22,277 nucleotides of DNA from Bacteroidaceae bacterium (GCA_900772575.1 CAAHEN010000174.1:1-22277); one strand, 5' to 3'; positions 6,636-14,910 are shown, counted from the first letter of the stretch. Program-made: numbers and translations. The notes: generated by a model from the sequence alone, not told the origin.

Positions 6636-7556
6636 ATGAAGATTCTCATAGCTACCGAAAAGCCCTTCGCCCCTGTGGCCGTGAAGGGCATCAGAGAGAT
6701 TGCAGAAGCTGCGGGACACACCTGCGCCCTGCTCGAAAAGTACACGGACAAGGCGCAGTTACTTGAGGCCGTAGCTGATGCCAATGCGCTCATCATCCGT
6801 TCAGACAAGGTGGATGAGGCCGTCATGGCGGCAGCTCCGGAACTGAAAATCGTAGTCCGTGCCGGAGCCGGTTACGACAACGTAGATCTTGACGCTGCAA
6901 CAGCCCATGGTATCATTGTCATGAATACGCCGGGCCAGAACGCCAACGCTGTGGCCGAACTCGTCATTGGCTTGCTCATCTACACCGTGCGCAACCGCTT
7001 TGACGGGACTTCGGGTACGGAACTTAGGGGCAAGAAACTCGGTCTGATGGCATTCGGCGCTGTCGCACAGAATGTGGCCCGCATTGCCAAGGGAATGGGT
7101 ATGGAAATCTCTGGCTTCTCACCGCGCAATCATCCTCAGAAAATCCAGAAGGCAGGATTCCATGTCTGCACGACGGCCGACGAGTTGTTCCGCGACAATG
7201 ACATCGTCAGTCTGCATATCCCTGCCACGCCACAGACAAAGGCCAGCATCGGCTATGACTTCATCAGTGCTATGAGGCCGGGCGCCATATTGGTCAATTC
7301 TGCCCGCAAGGAAATCATCGATGAGGCTGGGTTGCTCAAGGCCATGACTGAGCGTCCCGACCTGCGCTACGTCACAGACCTGAAGCTTGCGGCTCACGAC
7401 GAAGCCGTCAAGGCGCTCGGTAACCGCTATGTCTTCACACCGAAGAAAATGGGTGCGCAAACCGCTGAGGCCAACATCAATGCCGGTCTGGCAGCCGCCC
7501 GCCAAATCGTTGGCTTCCTTGACCATGGCGATGTGACCTTCCAGGTCAACAAGTAA
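6636..7556 (+). CDS. serA: D-3-phosphoglycerate dehydrogenase, short type III-like
   Basis: 306 aa NAD-dependent enzyme that oxidises 3-phosphoglycerate in the first step of serine synthesis. It has only the substrate- and nucleotide-binding domains and lacks the C-terminal ACT/ASB regulatory domains of the E. coli and long forms. VRAGAGYDNVDLDAA and MNTPGQNANAVAEL are the substrate-domain signatures, and Arg224 in LVNSARKE is the conserved catalytic arginine. The usual catalytic His (TPHxG) is replaced: FTPKKMGAQT carries Lys270-Lys271, the pattern described for the Lys-containing type III enzymes of Bacteroidales and Entamoeba. The Rossmann glycine motif is also altered (LMAFGAVAQ instead of GxGxxG). 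Its place directly after serC supports the assignment. Confidence 0.93.
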   Translation: MKILIATEKPFAPVAVKGIREIAEAAGHTCALLEKYTDKAQLLEAVADANALIIRSDKVDEAVMAAAPELKIVVRAGAGYDNVDLDAATAHGIIVMNTPGQNANAVAELVIGLLIYTVRNRFDGTSGTELRGKKLGLMAFGAVAQNVARIAKGMGMEISGFSPRNHPQKIQKAGFHVCTTADELFRDNDIVSLHIPATPQTKASIGYDFISAMRPGAILVNSARKEIIDEAGLLKAMTERPDLRYVTDLKLAAHDEAVKALGNRYVFTPKKMGAQTAEANINAGLAAARQIVGFLDHGDVTFQVNK

Positions 7557-7659
7557 AAACATATGGCTCATATGGGCCAAGCAACAAATGCCGGGTTCTG
7601 CACAACGCCCTACAGGGAACAGGGGCAGGATCCGGCTTTTATTCCCATCGCATCAACTT

Positions 7660-8895
7660 ATGCCTAAAGTAAAACCATTCAAAGGGCTCCGGCCGCCAGT
7701 AGAGCTGGTCGAAGCCATCGAGAGCCGCCCCTACGATGTGCTCGACTCAGACGAAGCACGCGCCGAAGCTGGTGACAATGAAAAATCTCTTTATCACATC
7801 ATCAAGCCCGAGATAAACTTCCCCGAAGGCACCAGCGAATATGATCCCCGCGTCTATGACAGTGCCGCAGAGCAGTTCCGTCTGTTTCAGGAAAAGGGCT
7901 GGCTCTTGCAGGACACGCAGGAGAACTATTATCTCTACGCCCAAACGATGGACGGCAAGACGCAATATGGCATTGTGCTCTGCGCCCATGTCGATGACTA
8001 CATGAACGGGCGAATCAAGAAGCATGAGCTCACCCGCCGCGACAAGGAGGATGACCGTATGAAGCATGTCCGTGGCACCAACGCCAACATAGAGCCAGTC
8101 TTCTTGGCTTACCGCAAGAGCCAGCCACTTGCCGATATTATCGCTAAGTACGCCGCCACCAAACCGGAATATGCCTTCACAGCACCGGTCGATGGCTTTG
8201 GCCACCGGTTCTGGGTCATTTCGGATAAGGGCGATCAGGACATCATTACAAGAGAATTTGAAGGCATGGACTCCCTTTATATCGCGGACGGGCACCACCG
8301 TTCTGCAGCAGCAGCCCGTGTCGGTGCGGAGAAAGGGCAGGCCGACGGGGAGGGCGAGCACGACTATTATATGGCGGTATGCTTCCCAGCCGACCAACTG
8401 ACGATTCTGGATTACAACCGTGTTGTCAAGGACTTGAACGGTTACACACCAGCCGAATTCTTGAAGGCATTGGAAAAAGACTTTGTGGTCACGCCGAAGG
8501 GCAGTGCTCCTTATCGTCCACAGGCCATGCATGAGTTCTCCCTCTATCTGGATGGGCAATGGTATAGTCTTATGGCACGCGAGGGTACCTTTGACGCCAG
8601 CGACCCGATCGGTGTGCTCGATGTCGACATCTCTTCACGTCTGATTCTGGATCGCCTGCTTGGCATCAAAGACTTACGAAGCGACAAGCGTATTGATTTT
8701 GTCGGCGGATTGCGCGGTCTGGAGGAACTTCGTCGCCGAGTCGACAGCGGTGAGATGAAAATGGCCTTGGCGCTTTATCCGGTCAGCATGCAGCAGATCA
8801 TGGATATTGCTGATAGCGGTAATATCATGCCGCCTAAGGCCACGTGGTTTGAACCTAAACTGCGCAGTGGCCTTGTTATTCACAAATTGGATTAG
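7660..8895 (+). CDS. DUF1015 family protein (PF06245)
   Basis: 411 aa from the ATG at 7660, which gives the family N-terminus MPKVKPFKGLRPP; the open frame extends to 7588 but without family resemblance. Recognisable family motifs are RPYDVL near residue 23, KKHELTRRDKEDDR (about 120-133) and the strongly conserved IADGHHR (about 208-214). No signal peptide or membrane segment is visible, so it is probably cytoplasmic. The biochemical function is not settled to my knowledge. The DGHHR motif resembles the DGxHR signature of ParB/serine-kinase-like folds, and the gene follows serC-serA by 103 nt, so a role in phosphoserine or serine handling is a reasonable inference, not a proof. No phosphoserine phosphatase gene is in the window. 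Confidence 0.9.
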   Translation: MPKVKPFKGLRPPVELVEAIESRPYDVLDSDEARAEAGDNEKSLYHIIKPEINFPEGTSEYDPRVYDSAAEQFRLFQEKGWLLQDTQENYYLYAQTMDGKTQYGIVLCAHVDDYMNGRIKKHELTRRDKEDDRMKHVRGTNANIEPVFLAYRKSQPLADIIAKYAATKPEYAFTAPVDGFGHRFWVISDKGDQDIITREFEGMDSLYIADGHHRSAAAARVGAEKGQADGEGEHDYYMAVCFPADQLTILDYNRVVKDLNGYTPAEFLKALEKDFVVTPKGSAPYRPQAMHEFSLYLDGQWYSLMAREGTFDASDPIGVLDVDISSRLILDRLLGIKDLRSDKRIDFVGGLRGLEELRRRVDSGEMKMALALYPVSMQQIMDIADSGNIMPPKATWFEPKLRSGLVIHKLD

Positions 8896-8899
8896 AGCT

Positions 8900-8942
8900 C
8901 GCTGCCACAGTGACGAACCGATAGCGGTTTTGTGTGGCAGCG
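8900..8942 (+). other. Hairpin 3' of the DUF1015 gene
   Basis: CGCTGCCACA (8900-8909) pairs with TGTGGCAGCG (8933-8942), and AACCG/CGGTT nests inside. It lies 5 nt after the DUF1015 stop codon. No T-run follows, so it is more likely an mRNA 3'-end structure than a terminator by itself. Confidence 0.6.
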
Positions 8943-8949
8943 GGATAAG

Positions 8950-9009
8950 GTAAAAGCGGGGCGTTGCGCATTGGGCATATGTTTGCTTGGTGGGCAGCGC
9001 CTCGTTTTT
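8950..9009 (+). terminator. Probable bidirectional terminator between convergent genes
   Basis: GGGGCGTTGC (8958-8967) pairs with GCAGCGCCTC (8994-9003), including two G-U pairs, and TTTTT follows at 9005-9009 for plus-strand transcripts. On the minus strand the other side reads CTTTTA, so it may also end the kinase transcript. The loop is long (26 nt), which lowers confidence. Confidence 0.5.
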
Positions 9010-9067
9010 GCTCCTATGTCTATGTGGTGGTGTTGGGATCACCCCAGATCTAATGACCGATTGGGGA

Positions 9068-10513
9068 TCATTGCACCTTCTCATCAAGCAGGGCCAGTGT
9101 CTGAAGGCATTGCCGTCCGTCAAAATAGCGGTTGAGAATCTTTTCGAACAGGTTGCCCTCTTCAGATATGGAAGCGAAAAGCGTCATGCACGAGCGCAGT
9201 TTCATGTCGTCAGGATGCCCGAAAATGTCATAGGCTGTCAGCTGCTTGTCGAGATATAGCAGTTCCTCCGTGATTTCCAAGAGGCGGGGTCCAAGCAGGG
9301 GGTGGAGTAGGTATTGCTCTGCTTCCTCACGTCCGGATATACTATATTTATTGGACATCGCGCTGCGGCCGAGACCCCGCATCTGGGGAAAGACGTACCA
9401 CATCCAGTGTGATGTCTTTTTTCCGTGACGTATTTCTTCGAGTGCCCTGACATAGTTTCCCTCTTGAGCTTCAGAGAAACGTTGCAAGTTGAAGGGATCA
9501 CTGGCGTCGAAGCTGTCGATCGTCTCTTTTTTCTCATCCTCCCCGTGGGACCGTTGCTTCAGTACGTCCAGACTGAAGAGATCTTCGAACCGCTCGCTTA
9601 TCTCTAACAGTAGGTTCTTCTTCTTGTTGTGTGCATCTGGGTTGACAACCACGTTGAAGCTCTGACGGATGAGCTCGACTTCCAGCTCTCTCCCCATCAT
9701 CAACGGCTCGCCGTCACAGTGAACGGGGCCTGGCGCGGTACGGGTGACGTGGATTTTGCTTGATTGGAACATGGTTACATGTGCATTGTTGTGCAGCGTC
9801 TTTGTGAACATCTGCAGTAAGACTTGTGCACCCTCTATCGTTGGGAACGGTTTCAGTATGACGACGTCCATGAGTCCGTCTTTCATAGAAGCGGTCGGAG
9901 CGATGTAGGCATTGTTGCCATATTGGGAAGCATTGGCGCAAGTGATGAGGAATGCTTCCAACTCAGTTGTGCCGTTGTCGTCGGTGATGACATAAGTCTC
10001 CGGTTTGTAGTTGATGCCACTGCCAATAGTGTTCTTGGCATATTGAATCAATCCACGCTTGCCGCTCTCAGTGAATTTTTGGCAGACAAAAGCGTCGAAG
10101 CCCATACCGCACGTGCAGAAGAAAGGCACCTCGTTGATGCGGCAGTAATCGAGGCAGTGTACGACGCCCTGATTGATGATCTCGATTGCGCCGTGCGTTG
10201 TTTGCGGGATTTGTAGGTGCCTTGCCAGTCCATTGCCCGATCCACAGGGGATGATGCCAAGGGCCGTCTGCGTGTGAACCAACGAACGCGCCACTTCATT
10301 GACCGTGCCGTCCCCCCCCACAGCCACGACGATGTCAACGCCCTGTGCTGCGGCCTCTCGCGTCATCTCTGCGGCGTGCCCGGCATGTGTGGTCAGTTCC
10401 ACGTCATAGTCGAAGCGCGACATGTCGAGTGTGGCCGCAATCTCATCAGGTATGGACTGCTTCTGTTTGGTGCCGGATATGGGGTTGATGATAAAGAGTA
10501 TATGCTTCTTCAT
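9068..10513 (-). CDS. Diacylglycerol/sphingosine kinase-like protein fused to DUF1810
   Basis: 481 aa from the ATG at 10513 (MKKHILFIINPISG); the open frame continues upstream but without resemblance. Residues ~1-295 are a DAGK-catalytic-type lipid kinase: FIINPISG, the nucleotide loop VAVGGDGTVNEVA (GGDGT at 66-70), IIPCGSGNGLARHL and the C-terminal PVHCDGEPL. This family phosphorylates diacylglycerol, sphingosine or related lipids on the inner membrane face. After a charged linker (~296-337) a DUF1810 domain fills ~338-480, with DPFNLQRF, KKTSHWMWYVFPQMRGLG, HPLLGPRL and DDMKLRSCMTLFA. DUF1810 is normally a stand-alone protein of about 140 residues. The reading frame is unbroken across the junction. 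It is divergent from the sphingolipid gene spt, which makes a sphingoid-base substrate worth testing. Confidence 0.9.
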   Translation of the reverse strand: MKKHILFIINPISGTKQKQSIPDEIAATLDMSRFDYDVELTTHAGHAAEMTREAAAQGVDIVVAVGGDGTVNEVARSLVHTQTALGIIPCGSGNGLARHLQIPQTTHGAIEIINQGVVHCLDYCRINEVPFFCTCGMGFDAFVCQKFTESGKRGLIQYAKNTIGSGINYKPETYVITDDNGTTELEAFLITCANASQYGNNAYIAPTASMKDGLMDVVILKPFPTIEGAQVLLQMFTKTLHNNAHVTMFQSSKIHVTRTAPGPVHCDGEPLMMGRELEVELIRQSFNVVVNPDAHNKKKNLLLEISERFEDLFSLDVLKQRSHGEDEKKETIDSFDASDPFNLQRFSEAQEGNYVRALEEIRHGKKTSHWMWYVFPQMRGLGRSAMSNKYSISGREEAEQYLLHPLLGPRLLEITEELLYLDKQLTAYDIFGHPDDMKLRSCMTLFASISEEGNLFEKILNRYFDGRQCLQTLALLDEKVQ

Positions 10514-10560
10514 TTCGAAAACACAATGAGCGGTGCAAGGAAGTTGCTGTTTGGGAATGA

Positions 10561-10568
10561 CAAAAGTA
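10561..10568 (-). promoter_or_regulatory. -7 box for the kinase-DUF1810 gene
   Basis: The minus strand reads TACTTTTG, fitting TAnnTTTG, 48 nt upstream of the ATG at 10513. No clear TTTG partner is seen at the right distance. Confidence 0.45.
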
Positions 10569-10674
10569 AGAACTTTCTCCCGATTACCCGGCCTCAGCCA
10601 CCGGCTTTTACGCTGCATTTGATTGTAGGCATGATTTTTCCTCTGTGAAAAGTAGCTATGAAAGATAAAATGCT

Positions 10675-10682
10675 TACCTTTG
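10675..10682 (+). promoter_or_regulatory. -7 box for spt
   Basis: TACCTTTG fits TAnnTTTG and lies about 80 nt upstream of the spt ATG at 10761. The upstream partner element is weak. The resulting leader of about 70 nt shows no recognised regulatory RNA. Confidence 0.55.
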
Positions 10683-10760
10683 CCAAGTTTTTTGAACAAG
10701 GAGTGTGGCGGCTCGCCCCGGTGGTGAACTGAAAGGCTCCGCCTGACAACTATAAAACGT

Positions 10761-11948
10761 ATGGGTATTTTACAAGACAGATTAGCAAAGTACACATTGC
10801 CACAGCAATATATGGCACAAGGGGTGTATCCTTATTTCCGCGAAATCGATGGGAAGCAGGGCACTGAGGTAGACATGGGCGGCCACAAGGTGCTGATGTT
10901 CGGGTCTAACGCTTATACCGGTCTGACCGGTGATGAGCGCGTCATAGAAGCTGGCGTCAAGGCGCTGCGTCAGTACGGTGCGGGATGCGCCGGGTCGCGT
11001 TTCTTGAACGGTACGCTCGATCTTCACGTGAAACTGGAGAAGGAACTTGCCGCATTTGTCGGAAAGGACGAAGCCCTGTGTTTCTCCACCGGATTCACAG
11101 TAAACTCGGGTGTTATAGCCTGCCTGACTGGCCGTGAAGACTATATCATCTGTGACGACCGCGACCACGCTTCTATTGTCGACGGACGCAGGCTTTCGTT
11201 TTCGACCAACCTGAAGTACCGCCACAATGATATGGCCGAGTTGGAACGGCAACTTCAGAAGTGCGCTCCTGAGGCAGTGAAACTCATAGTTGTCGATGGC
11301 GTGTTCTCGATGGAAGGCGACTTGGCCAATCTGCCGGAAATCATACGCCTCAAGCATAAATACAACGCTACGGTCATGGTCGATGAAGCCCATGGTATCG
11401 GCGTCTTCGGCCGCGAGGGCCGTGGCGTGTGTGATCACTTTGGCCTGACCGACGAGGTGGATCTCATCATGGGCACGTTCAGCAAGTCTCTCGCTTCCAT
11501 TGGTGGATTCATTGCAGCGGACAGTTCTATCATCAATTGGCTACGCCACAATGCCCGTACCTATATCTTCAGCGCATCCAACACGCCTGCTGCCACCGCT
11601 GCTGCCATGGAGGCGCTCCATATCCTGCAGCGTGAGCCGGAGCGGATTCAGGCACTCTGGGACGTGACCAACTATGCCTTGAGTAAGTTTCGCGAGGCCG
11701 GTTTCGAAATCGGAGAAACCGCATCACCCATCATACCGCTCTATGTGCGTGACACTGAAAAGACTTTCATCGCCACAGCCCGCGCTTTTGAGGAAGGTGT
11801 ATTCATCAACCCTGTGATACCGCCGGCTTGTGCACCGCAAGACACACTGGTGCGTGTGGCGCTGATGGCCACCCATACCAAGGAGCAGGTGGATCGTGCA
11901 GTCAGTGCGTTGAGCAAGGTGTTCCACGAACTGGACATCATTAAGTGA
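10761..11948 (+). CDS. spt: Serine palmitoyltransferase (alpha-oxoamine synthase family)
   Basis: 395 aa PLP enzyme. It condenses serine with a fatty acyl-CoA to 3-ketosphinganine, the first step of sphingolipid synthesis, typical of Bacteroides, Prevotella and Porphyromonas. Visible active-site features are FGSNAYTGL, GAGCAGSRFLNGT, DRDHASIVDGRR (His136 stacks on PLP in this family), VMVDEAHGIG (Asp208, His211) and GTFSKSLAS with the PLP lysine at 242. The C-terminal PPACAPQDTLVRVALMATHT resembles bacterial SPT more than 2-amino-3-ketobutyrate ligase (Kbl) or BioF, which are the main alternatives. Length is normal and no membrane anchor is seen. It is transcribed alone, divergent from the lipid kinase gene. 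Confidence 0.92.
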   Translation: MGILQDRLAKYTLPQQYMAQGVYPYFREIDGKQGTEVDMGGHKVLMFGSNAYTGLTGDERVIEAGVKALRQYGAGCAGSRFLNGTLDLHVKLEKELAAFVGKDEALCFSTGFTVNSGVIACLTGREDYIICDDRDHASIVDGRRLSFSTNLKYRHNDMAELERQLQKCAPEAVKLIVVDGVFSMEGDLANLPEIIRLKHKYNATVMVDEAHGIGVFGREGRGVCDHFGLTDEVDLIMGTFSKSLASIGGFIAADSSIINWLRHNARTYIFSASNTPAATAAAMEALHILQREPERIQALWDVTNYALSKFREAGFEIGETASPIIPLYVRDTEKTFIATARAFEEGVFINPVIPPACAPQDTLVRVALMATHTKEQVDRAVSALSKVFHELDIIK

Positions 11949-12136
11949 GAACATGAAGGCTTGTCCCTGTAGGGCAAACTTCAATGGCTTAAAAACAAAC
12001 CGATCATTGGATCTCTAATGAGAACGTCGCTATAAACGTGGTGGACGGTTTGAGATCGATCTAGCATTCCGCTGCTTCATCCCTGTATAAAGTTCTGGGA
12101 CAGAGCGGTGGATTTGATTTTCATTATTGCTGTCTT

Positions 12137-12154
12137 GGTTTTACCGGACAGCAA
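12137..12154 (+). repeat. Short dispersed motif GGTTTTACCGGACAGCAA
   Basis: A motif of the form GTTTTRCCGGACAGCAAT also occurs at 12752-12770 and 22019-22036. Here an inverted partner precedes it (ATTATTGCTGTC at 12123-12134), giving a hairpin. It has the look of a leftover end of a mobile element, but no transposase remains in the window. Confidence 0.5.
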
Positions 12155-12329
12155 AATAATACATTTTCTTTGCGATTGATGAGTCCGGGATGCTTGAGGT
12201 TGCCTGACGGCCCCATAATATAGCATCGCACCATCTGCCGCTTCACCTTTTTGCCCCAATTGCCGGAATGGCGCCTTAACTTATTTAACCTTCAGTCGAG
12301 TGCGGAATGTTAAAGCGGGACTTCCGAGC

Positions 12330-12390
12330 AACTTCCCTAGGGCAAATCTGAATTAGCTCGGAGCAAATTTTTCCGGGCCCTAGGGAAGTT
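12330..12390. repeat. Degenerate CCTAGG palindrome in repeat copy B
   Basis: AACTTCCCTAGGGC (12330-12343) is perfectly inverted as GCCCTAGGGAAGTT (12377-12390). The inner part is only partly paired (GCTC/GAGC near the centre), unlike the perfect version in copy C. Confidence 0.8.
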
Positions 12391-12450
12391 TCCCGGAAAA
12401 ACCGCCCAGATTTTGCCATATGCTGACGATTTCAGTCGCCGCAGGGTATA

Positions 12451-12480
12451 AAAAACGGCTATCCGTGTGGGGTAGCCGTT
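12451..12480 (-). terminator. Terminator-like hairpin in repeat copy B
   Basis: On the minus strand AACGGCTA pairs with TAGCCGTT, and a T-run follows (A12450-12455 on plus). The top of the stem has one mismatch compared with the perfect 10-bp stem of copy A. It lies about 11 nt past the promoter-like box. Confidence 0.6.
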
Positions 12481-12490
12481 TCCTCTGACA

Positions 12491-12521
12491 CAAAGATACT
12501 GCTTCCAAGCGCCGAAAGCAA
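12491..12521 (-). promoter_or_regulatory. Promoter-like element in repeat copy B
   Basis: On the minus strand TTG (12519-12521), 20 nt, then TATCTTTG (12491-12498). Spacing and box are identical to copies A and C, although the spacer sequence itself differs. Confidence 0.55.
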
Positions 12522-12751
12522 GCAGTGTTAAACTCAAATCTTAGACCATCATGGGATCCACGCTGACATTGGGGCTGAACTTCCCGTGTGCCTGTAAACC
12601 GTCACAAAATCCAATAAGCGGTTTGGGGCTTATTGGATGAATGATGGTGCGCGTAATATGTGTGGGGGGTATGGGGTTGTGGGGTATGTGATTGATGATG
12701 CGCGGCAAAAGCCTCCAACGGGGGCTATGCGATGTCCTGAACAGGTGCAAA

Positions 12752-12770
12752 AGTTTTACCGGACAGCAAT
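12752..12770 (+). repeat. Short dispersed motif, second copy
   Basis: AGTTTTACCGGACAGCAAT, followed by ATTCCGCAATC and then CCCACAAAAGGTC. The copy at 22019 is likewise followed by a TTGCGG and a CTTTTGTGGGTC block in a different arrangement, which suggests shared remnants of a mobile-element end. Confidence 0.5.
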
Positions 12771-12855
12771 ATTCCGCAATCAAGCTGAACCCACAAAAGG
12801 TCTATTGCCCGGCCGGCAAGTCATCGGCAACCCGATCTGGGCAAAACAGCAGAAC

Positions 12856-12916
12856 CGGCCTTCCAGTCCTCGTCCACTCGCACACACCATGTGCAAGCAC
12901 AAAGACCGGAAGGCCG
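12856..12916 (-). terminator. Long-stem hairpin 3' of the GH16 gene
   Basis: CGGCCTTCC (12856-12864) pairs with GGAAGGCCG (12908-12916), extended by AGTC/GAC beyond one bulge. It starts 38 nt after the GH16 stop on the minus strand. The T-run after it is poor (TTCTGCTGTTTTG). Confidence 0.5.
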
Positions 12917-12954
12917 ACTCTGCAACAAATGGAGCAGCCCGTTCTGCAACTGGG

Positions 12955-14766
12955 CTAGTATGTCAGTTTTTCGCTACGCCGCGTTTGGCCATCAGTTGCT
13001 GTGACGATATAGATGCCATGTGGCAAAGTCGGCAATCGATAAGTGCTGTACGACGCCGGAATGCGAATCGAACTTATCGTACGGCCTGCCGCATCGGCCA
13101 CATTGACGCTGACCTCGTCGCTGAATGCCCGCATATCGACATAGTAACCGTCTGCCGTATTGACGATCCAAGCCTCAGTGGCCGGCGACTTGACGGCATC
13201 TATACCTGTAGCAGACTTTTTTATCTGGTAAAAGCGCACGTAATCAATATAGTATTTAATCGGGAGCGCACTTTCGTCTATACCGTCGGGGGTGCGCAGG
13301 GCAAGATTGAGCAAGAGAAACAGAGGCGTCTTAAAAGGATTCTCGGTCTTGCAGAAATCGCCCACAGGCTGCACGGTACGCTCCAACGAAGTAACGTTGA
13401 GAAGTTCGTCATCGAGGTAGAGGCGAGCCGAAAGCGAATCCCAGTCCATACGCCACACATGATATTTACTCGTCCAGTCCGGATCCTGGTTTGTGAAATG
13501 GGTGAAAGGCGTCTTGACCGTGTGCCACTGGCTACCACCGGTAGCGTTCGACCAGCAAAGATTGGCAAAGATGCTTTTGTCGTAAAACTCCAAGATATCG
13601 ACTTCACCGCAAGCCGGCCACGGACCGTTTGTGGCCGGGTAGCCCTTGCACCAGATCGCAGGCCAGGCCCCACTGGTTGTCGGTATCTTGGCGCACACTT
13701 CGATGCGACCGTACTTCAGATCACGCTTGCCATAGGTGATGACGGAGCTGGAAGTATAGGCTGCATACTCGCGGTTGGTTTTCCAATCGTTTGATCCCGG
13801 CTGGTAGTTGGGATTCTTCACTTGTTCCTTGCGGGCTGTAATGACGAGATTTCCGTCCTGGCAGATGGCGTTGTCCGCCTGGTACCACTGTGGCTCAGAG
13901 TTACGTACGAACCCTTGCTCGTAACTCCAGTTTGCCTCATCGAGCTTGCCGTCGACATTGAATTCATCGGCCCACACAAGCTCATAGTCTGTGGTTCCCT
14001 CTCCGGCTTCCAGATCGGCATTGTCAACAGGCTCAAAGTGCCAGACGGAAGCGCTGCCTAGATTTGTCGTCCGCCAAGCCACGACGCCGCCGCTCTTATC
14101 GGCATGAACCGGCTGTTTCGTCCCTTCACGAATGAGGAAAGCGCGCTGCTCGCCAAGTGAATTCAGATTGAAAGCCGTGCCAGCCGTGGCACTGCCTGCA
14201 GAAGTCACTTTCGAGCCATTCCCACCGGGATTGAGCATGCTGAAGCCTGTAGCCTTGTTGACGATGCGTACGGTGCCCTTTGCCTTATTGGCAACGACAA
14301 ACTTCCACATGCCACGTGCCTCCAGAGCACGGTCGTTCCACTTCAGTTGTTCACCGGCCTTGACCGACGTGTCATAGATGATGGCATTCTGGCAATAGCT
14401 CATCGAAGGGCCTGAGGTGATGTAGTACCAGTATTCATGATTGCCGTCACTGAGTAGGACGCCAACGACACTATTCTGGTAAGTTTTAGTGGCAGAAGTG
14501 ATTTCAGCCACTGTCGTTGCCTGTTCGACAGCGGCACGAAAAGTCTCGCGGGCCTCCTTTGTGTATTCACCCGGAAGTGAGCCTTCGGCAGTCCGGTTGT
14601 CAAGGAGGTCGAGCGCTTCGCGCCGTGCTGTTTCGAGGGCACTCTCGTCGGCAGGCGCCACAACGGGGTAGGCGGCGCCGTGCACAACTGACGCAATTGC
14701 GACTGTTCCGGTTTGCAGACTGGCGGCGGCCAATAAGGCACAGCCCATGCGTAACAAATGATTCAT
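12955..14766 (-). CDS. Secreted GH16 family endo-beta-glycosidase with ricin-like module
   Basis: 603 aa. Signal peptide at about 1-26. A helical segment (~40-105, FIVAR-like) is followed by a ricin/beta-trefoil-like module (~108-248, starting HEYWYYITSG). The GH16 catalytic domain (~262-515) starts ELVWADEFNVDGKLD and contains the signature GEVDILEF: Glu388 nucleophile, Asp390, Glu393 acid/base. IEVCAKIPTTSGAWPAIW precedes it as usual. The tail (~545-603, ending GIYIVTATDGQTRRSEKLTY) resembles a type IX secretion sorting domain. GH16 includes beta-1,3-glucanases, agarases, endo-beta-galactosidases and mucin O-glycanases, and the exact substrate cannot be read here. Its GH20 neighbour favours a GlcNAc-containing glycan. 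It has its own promoter and is not an operon with GH20, since two terminators lie between them. Confidence 0.92.
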   Translation of the reverse strand: MNHLLRMGCALLAAASLQTGTVAIASVVHGAAYPVVAPADESALETARREALDLLDNRTAEGSLPGEYTKEARETFRAAVEQATTVAEITSATKTYQNSVVGVLLSDGNHEYWYYITSGPSMSYCQNAIIYDTSVKAGEQLKWNDRALEARGMWKFVVANKAKGTVRIVNKATGFSMLNPGGNGSKVTSAGSATAGTAFNLNSLGEQRAFLIREGTKQPVHADKSGGVVAWRTTNLGSASVWHFEPVDNADLEAGEGTTDYELVWADEFNVDGKLDEANWSYEQGFVRNSEPQWYQADNAICQDGNLVITARKEQVKNPNYQPGSNDWKTNREYAAYTSSSVITYGKRDLKYGRIEVCAKIPTTSGAWPAIWCKGYPATNGPWPACGEVDILEFYDKSIFANLCWSNATGGSQWHTVKTPFTHFTNQDPDWTSKYHVWRMDWDSLSARLYLDDELLNVTSLERTVQPVGDFCKTENPFKTPLFLLLNLALRTPDGIDESALPIKYYIDYVRFYQIKKSATGIDAVKSPATEAWIVNTADGYYVDMRAFSDEVSVNVADAAGRTISSIRIPASYSTYRLPTLPHGIYIVTATDGQTRRSEKLTY

Positions 14767-14879
14767 ACGCTGAATAATATTAGGTGTTGATTAAGTGAAC
14801 GCCAAACGCAAATTGAAGAGACTGAATGGCATATAGGCAGAGCGTCGTTCACCAAGACAATGCGTTCGGTTTGACAGCA

Positions 14880-14910
14880 CAAATATAGCAATTCTGCATG
14901 ACATAGTAAA
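14880..14910 (-). promoter_or_regulatory. Promoter of the GH16 gene
   Basis: On the minus strand TTTA (14907-14910), 19 nt, then TATATTTG (14880-14887). One mismatch in the upstream box; the -7 box is exact. The leader is about 105 nt. No regulator site is recognisable. Confidence 0.7.

Larger units (their letters stand above)
12173..12650 (-). repeat. Intergenic repeat, copy B
   Basis: Aligns with copy C (inverted) from the TCCGGGATGCTTGAGGTTGC block (~12183) through CCCCAATTGCCGGAATGG, the CCTAGG palindrome (12330-12390), the hairpin/T-run, the TATCTTTG box and GAACTTCCCGTGTGCCTGTA to about 12650; it aligns with copy A from the palindrome onward. It fills the gap between the converging spt and GH16 genes. 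No gene is seen in 11949-12954: upstream of the repeat is a 130-nt stretch with no clear feature, and downstream are the dispersed motif at 12752 and the GH16 hairpin. Confidence 0.82.

Noticed and set aside
7747..8559. 270-codon minus-strand open frame
   Set aside because: Antisense shadow of the DUF1015 gene.
10514..10795. Extended N-terminus for the lipid kinase
   Set aside because: It would overlap the start of spt and both promoter boxes; the kinase domain begins right at the ATG at 10513.
11957..11980. Terminator for spt (TTGTCCC/GGGCAA)
   Set aside because: The stem is short and mismatched and no T-run follows; too weak to list as a feature.
12637..13794. 385-codon plus-strand open frame
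   Set aside because: Most of it is antisense to GH16, and its start lies in the repeat copy B region. No family resemblance.
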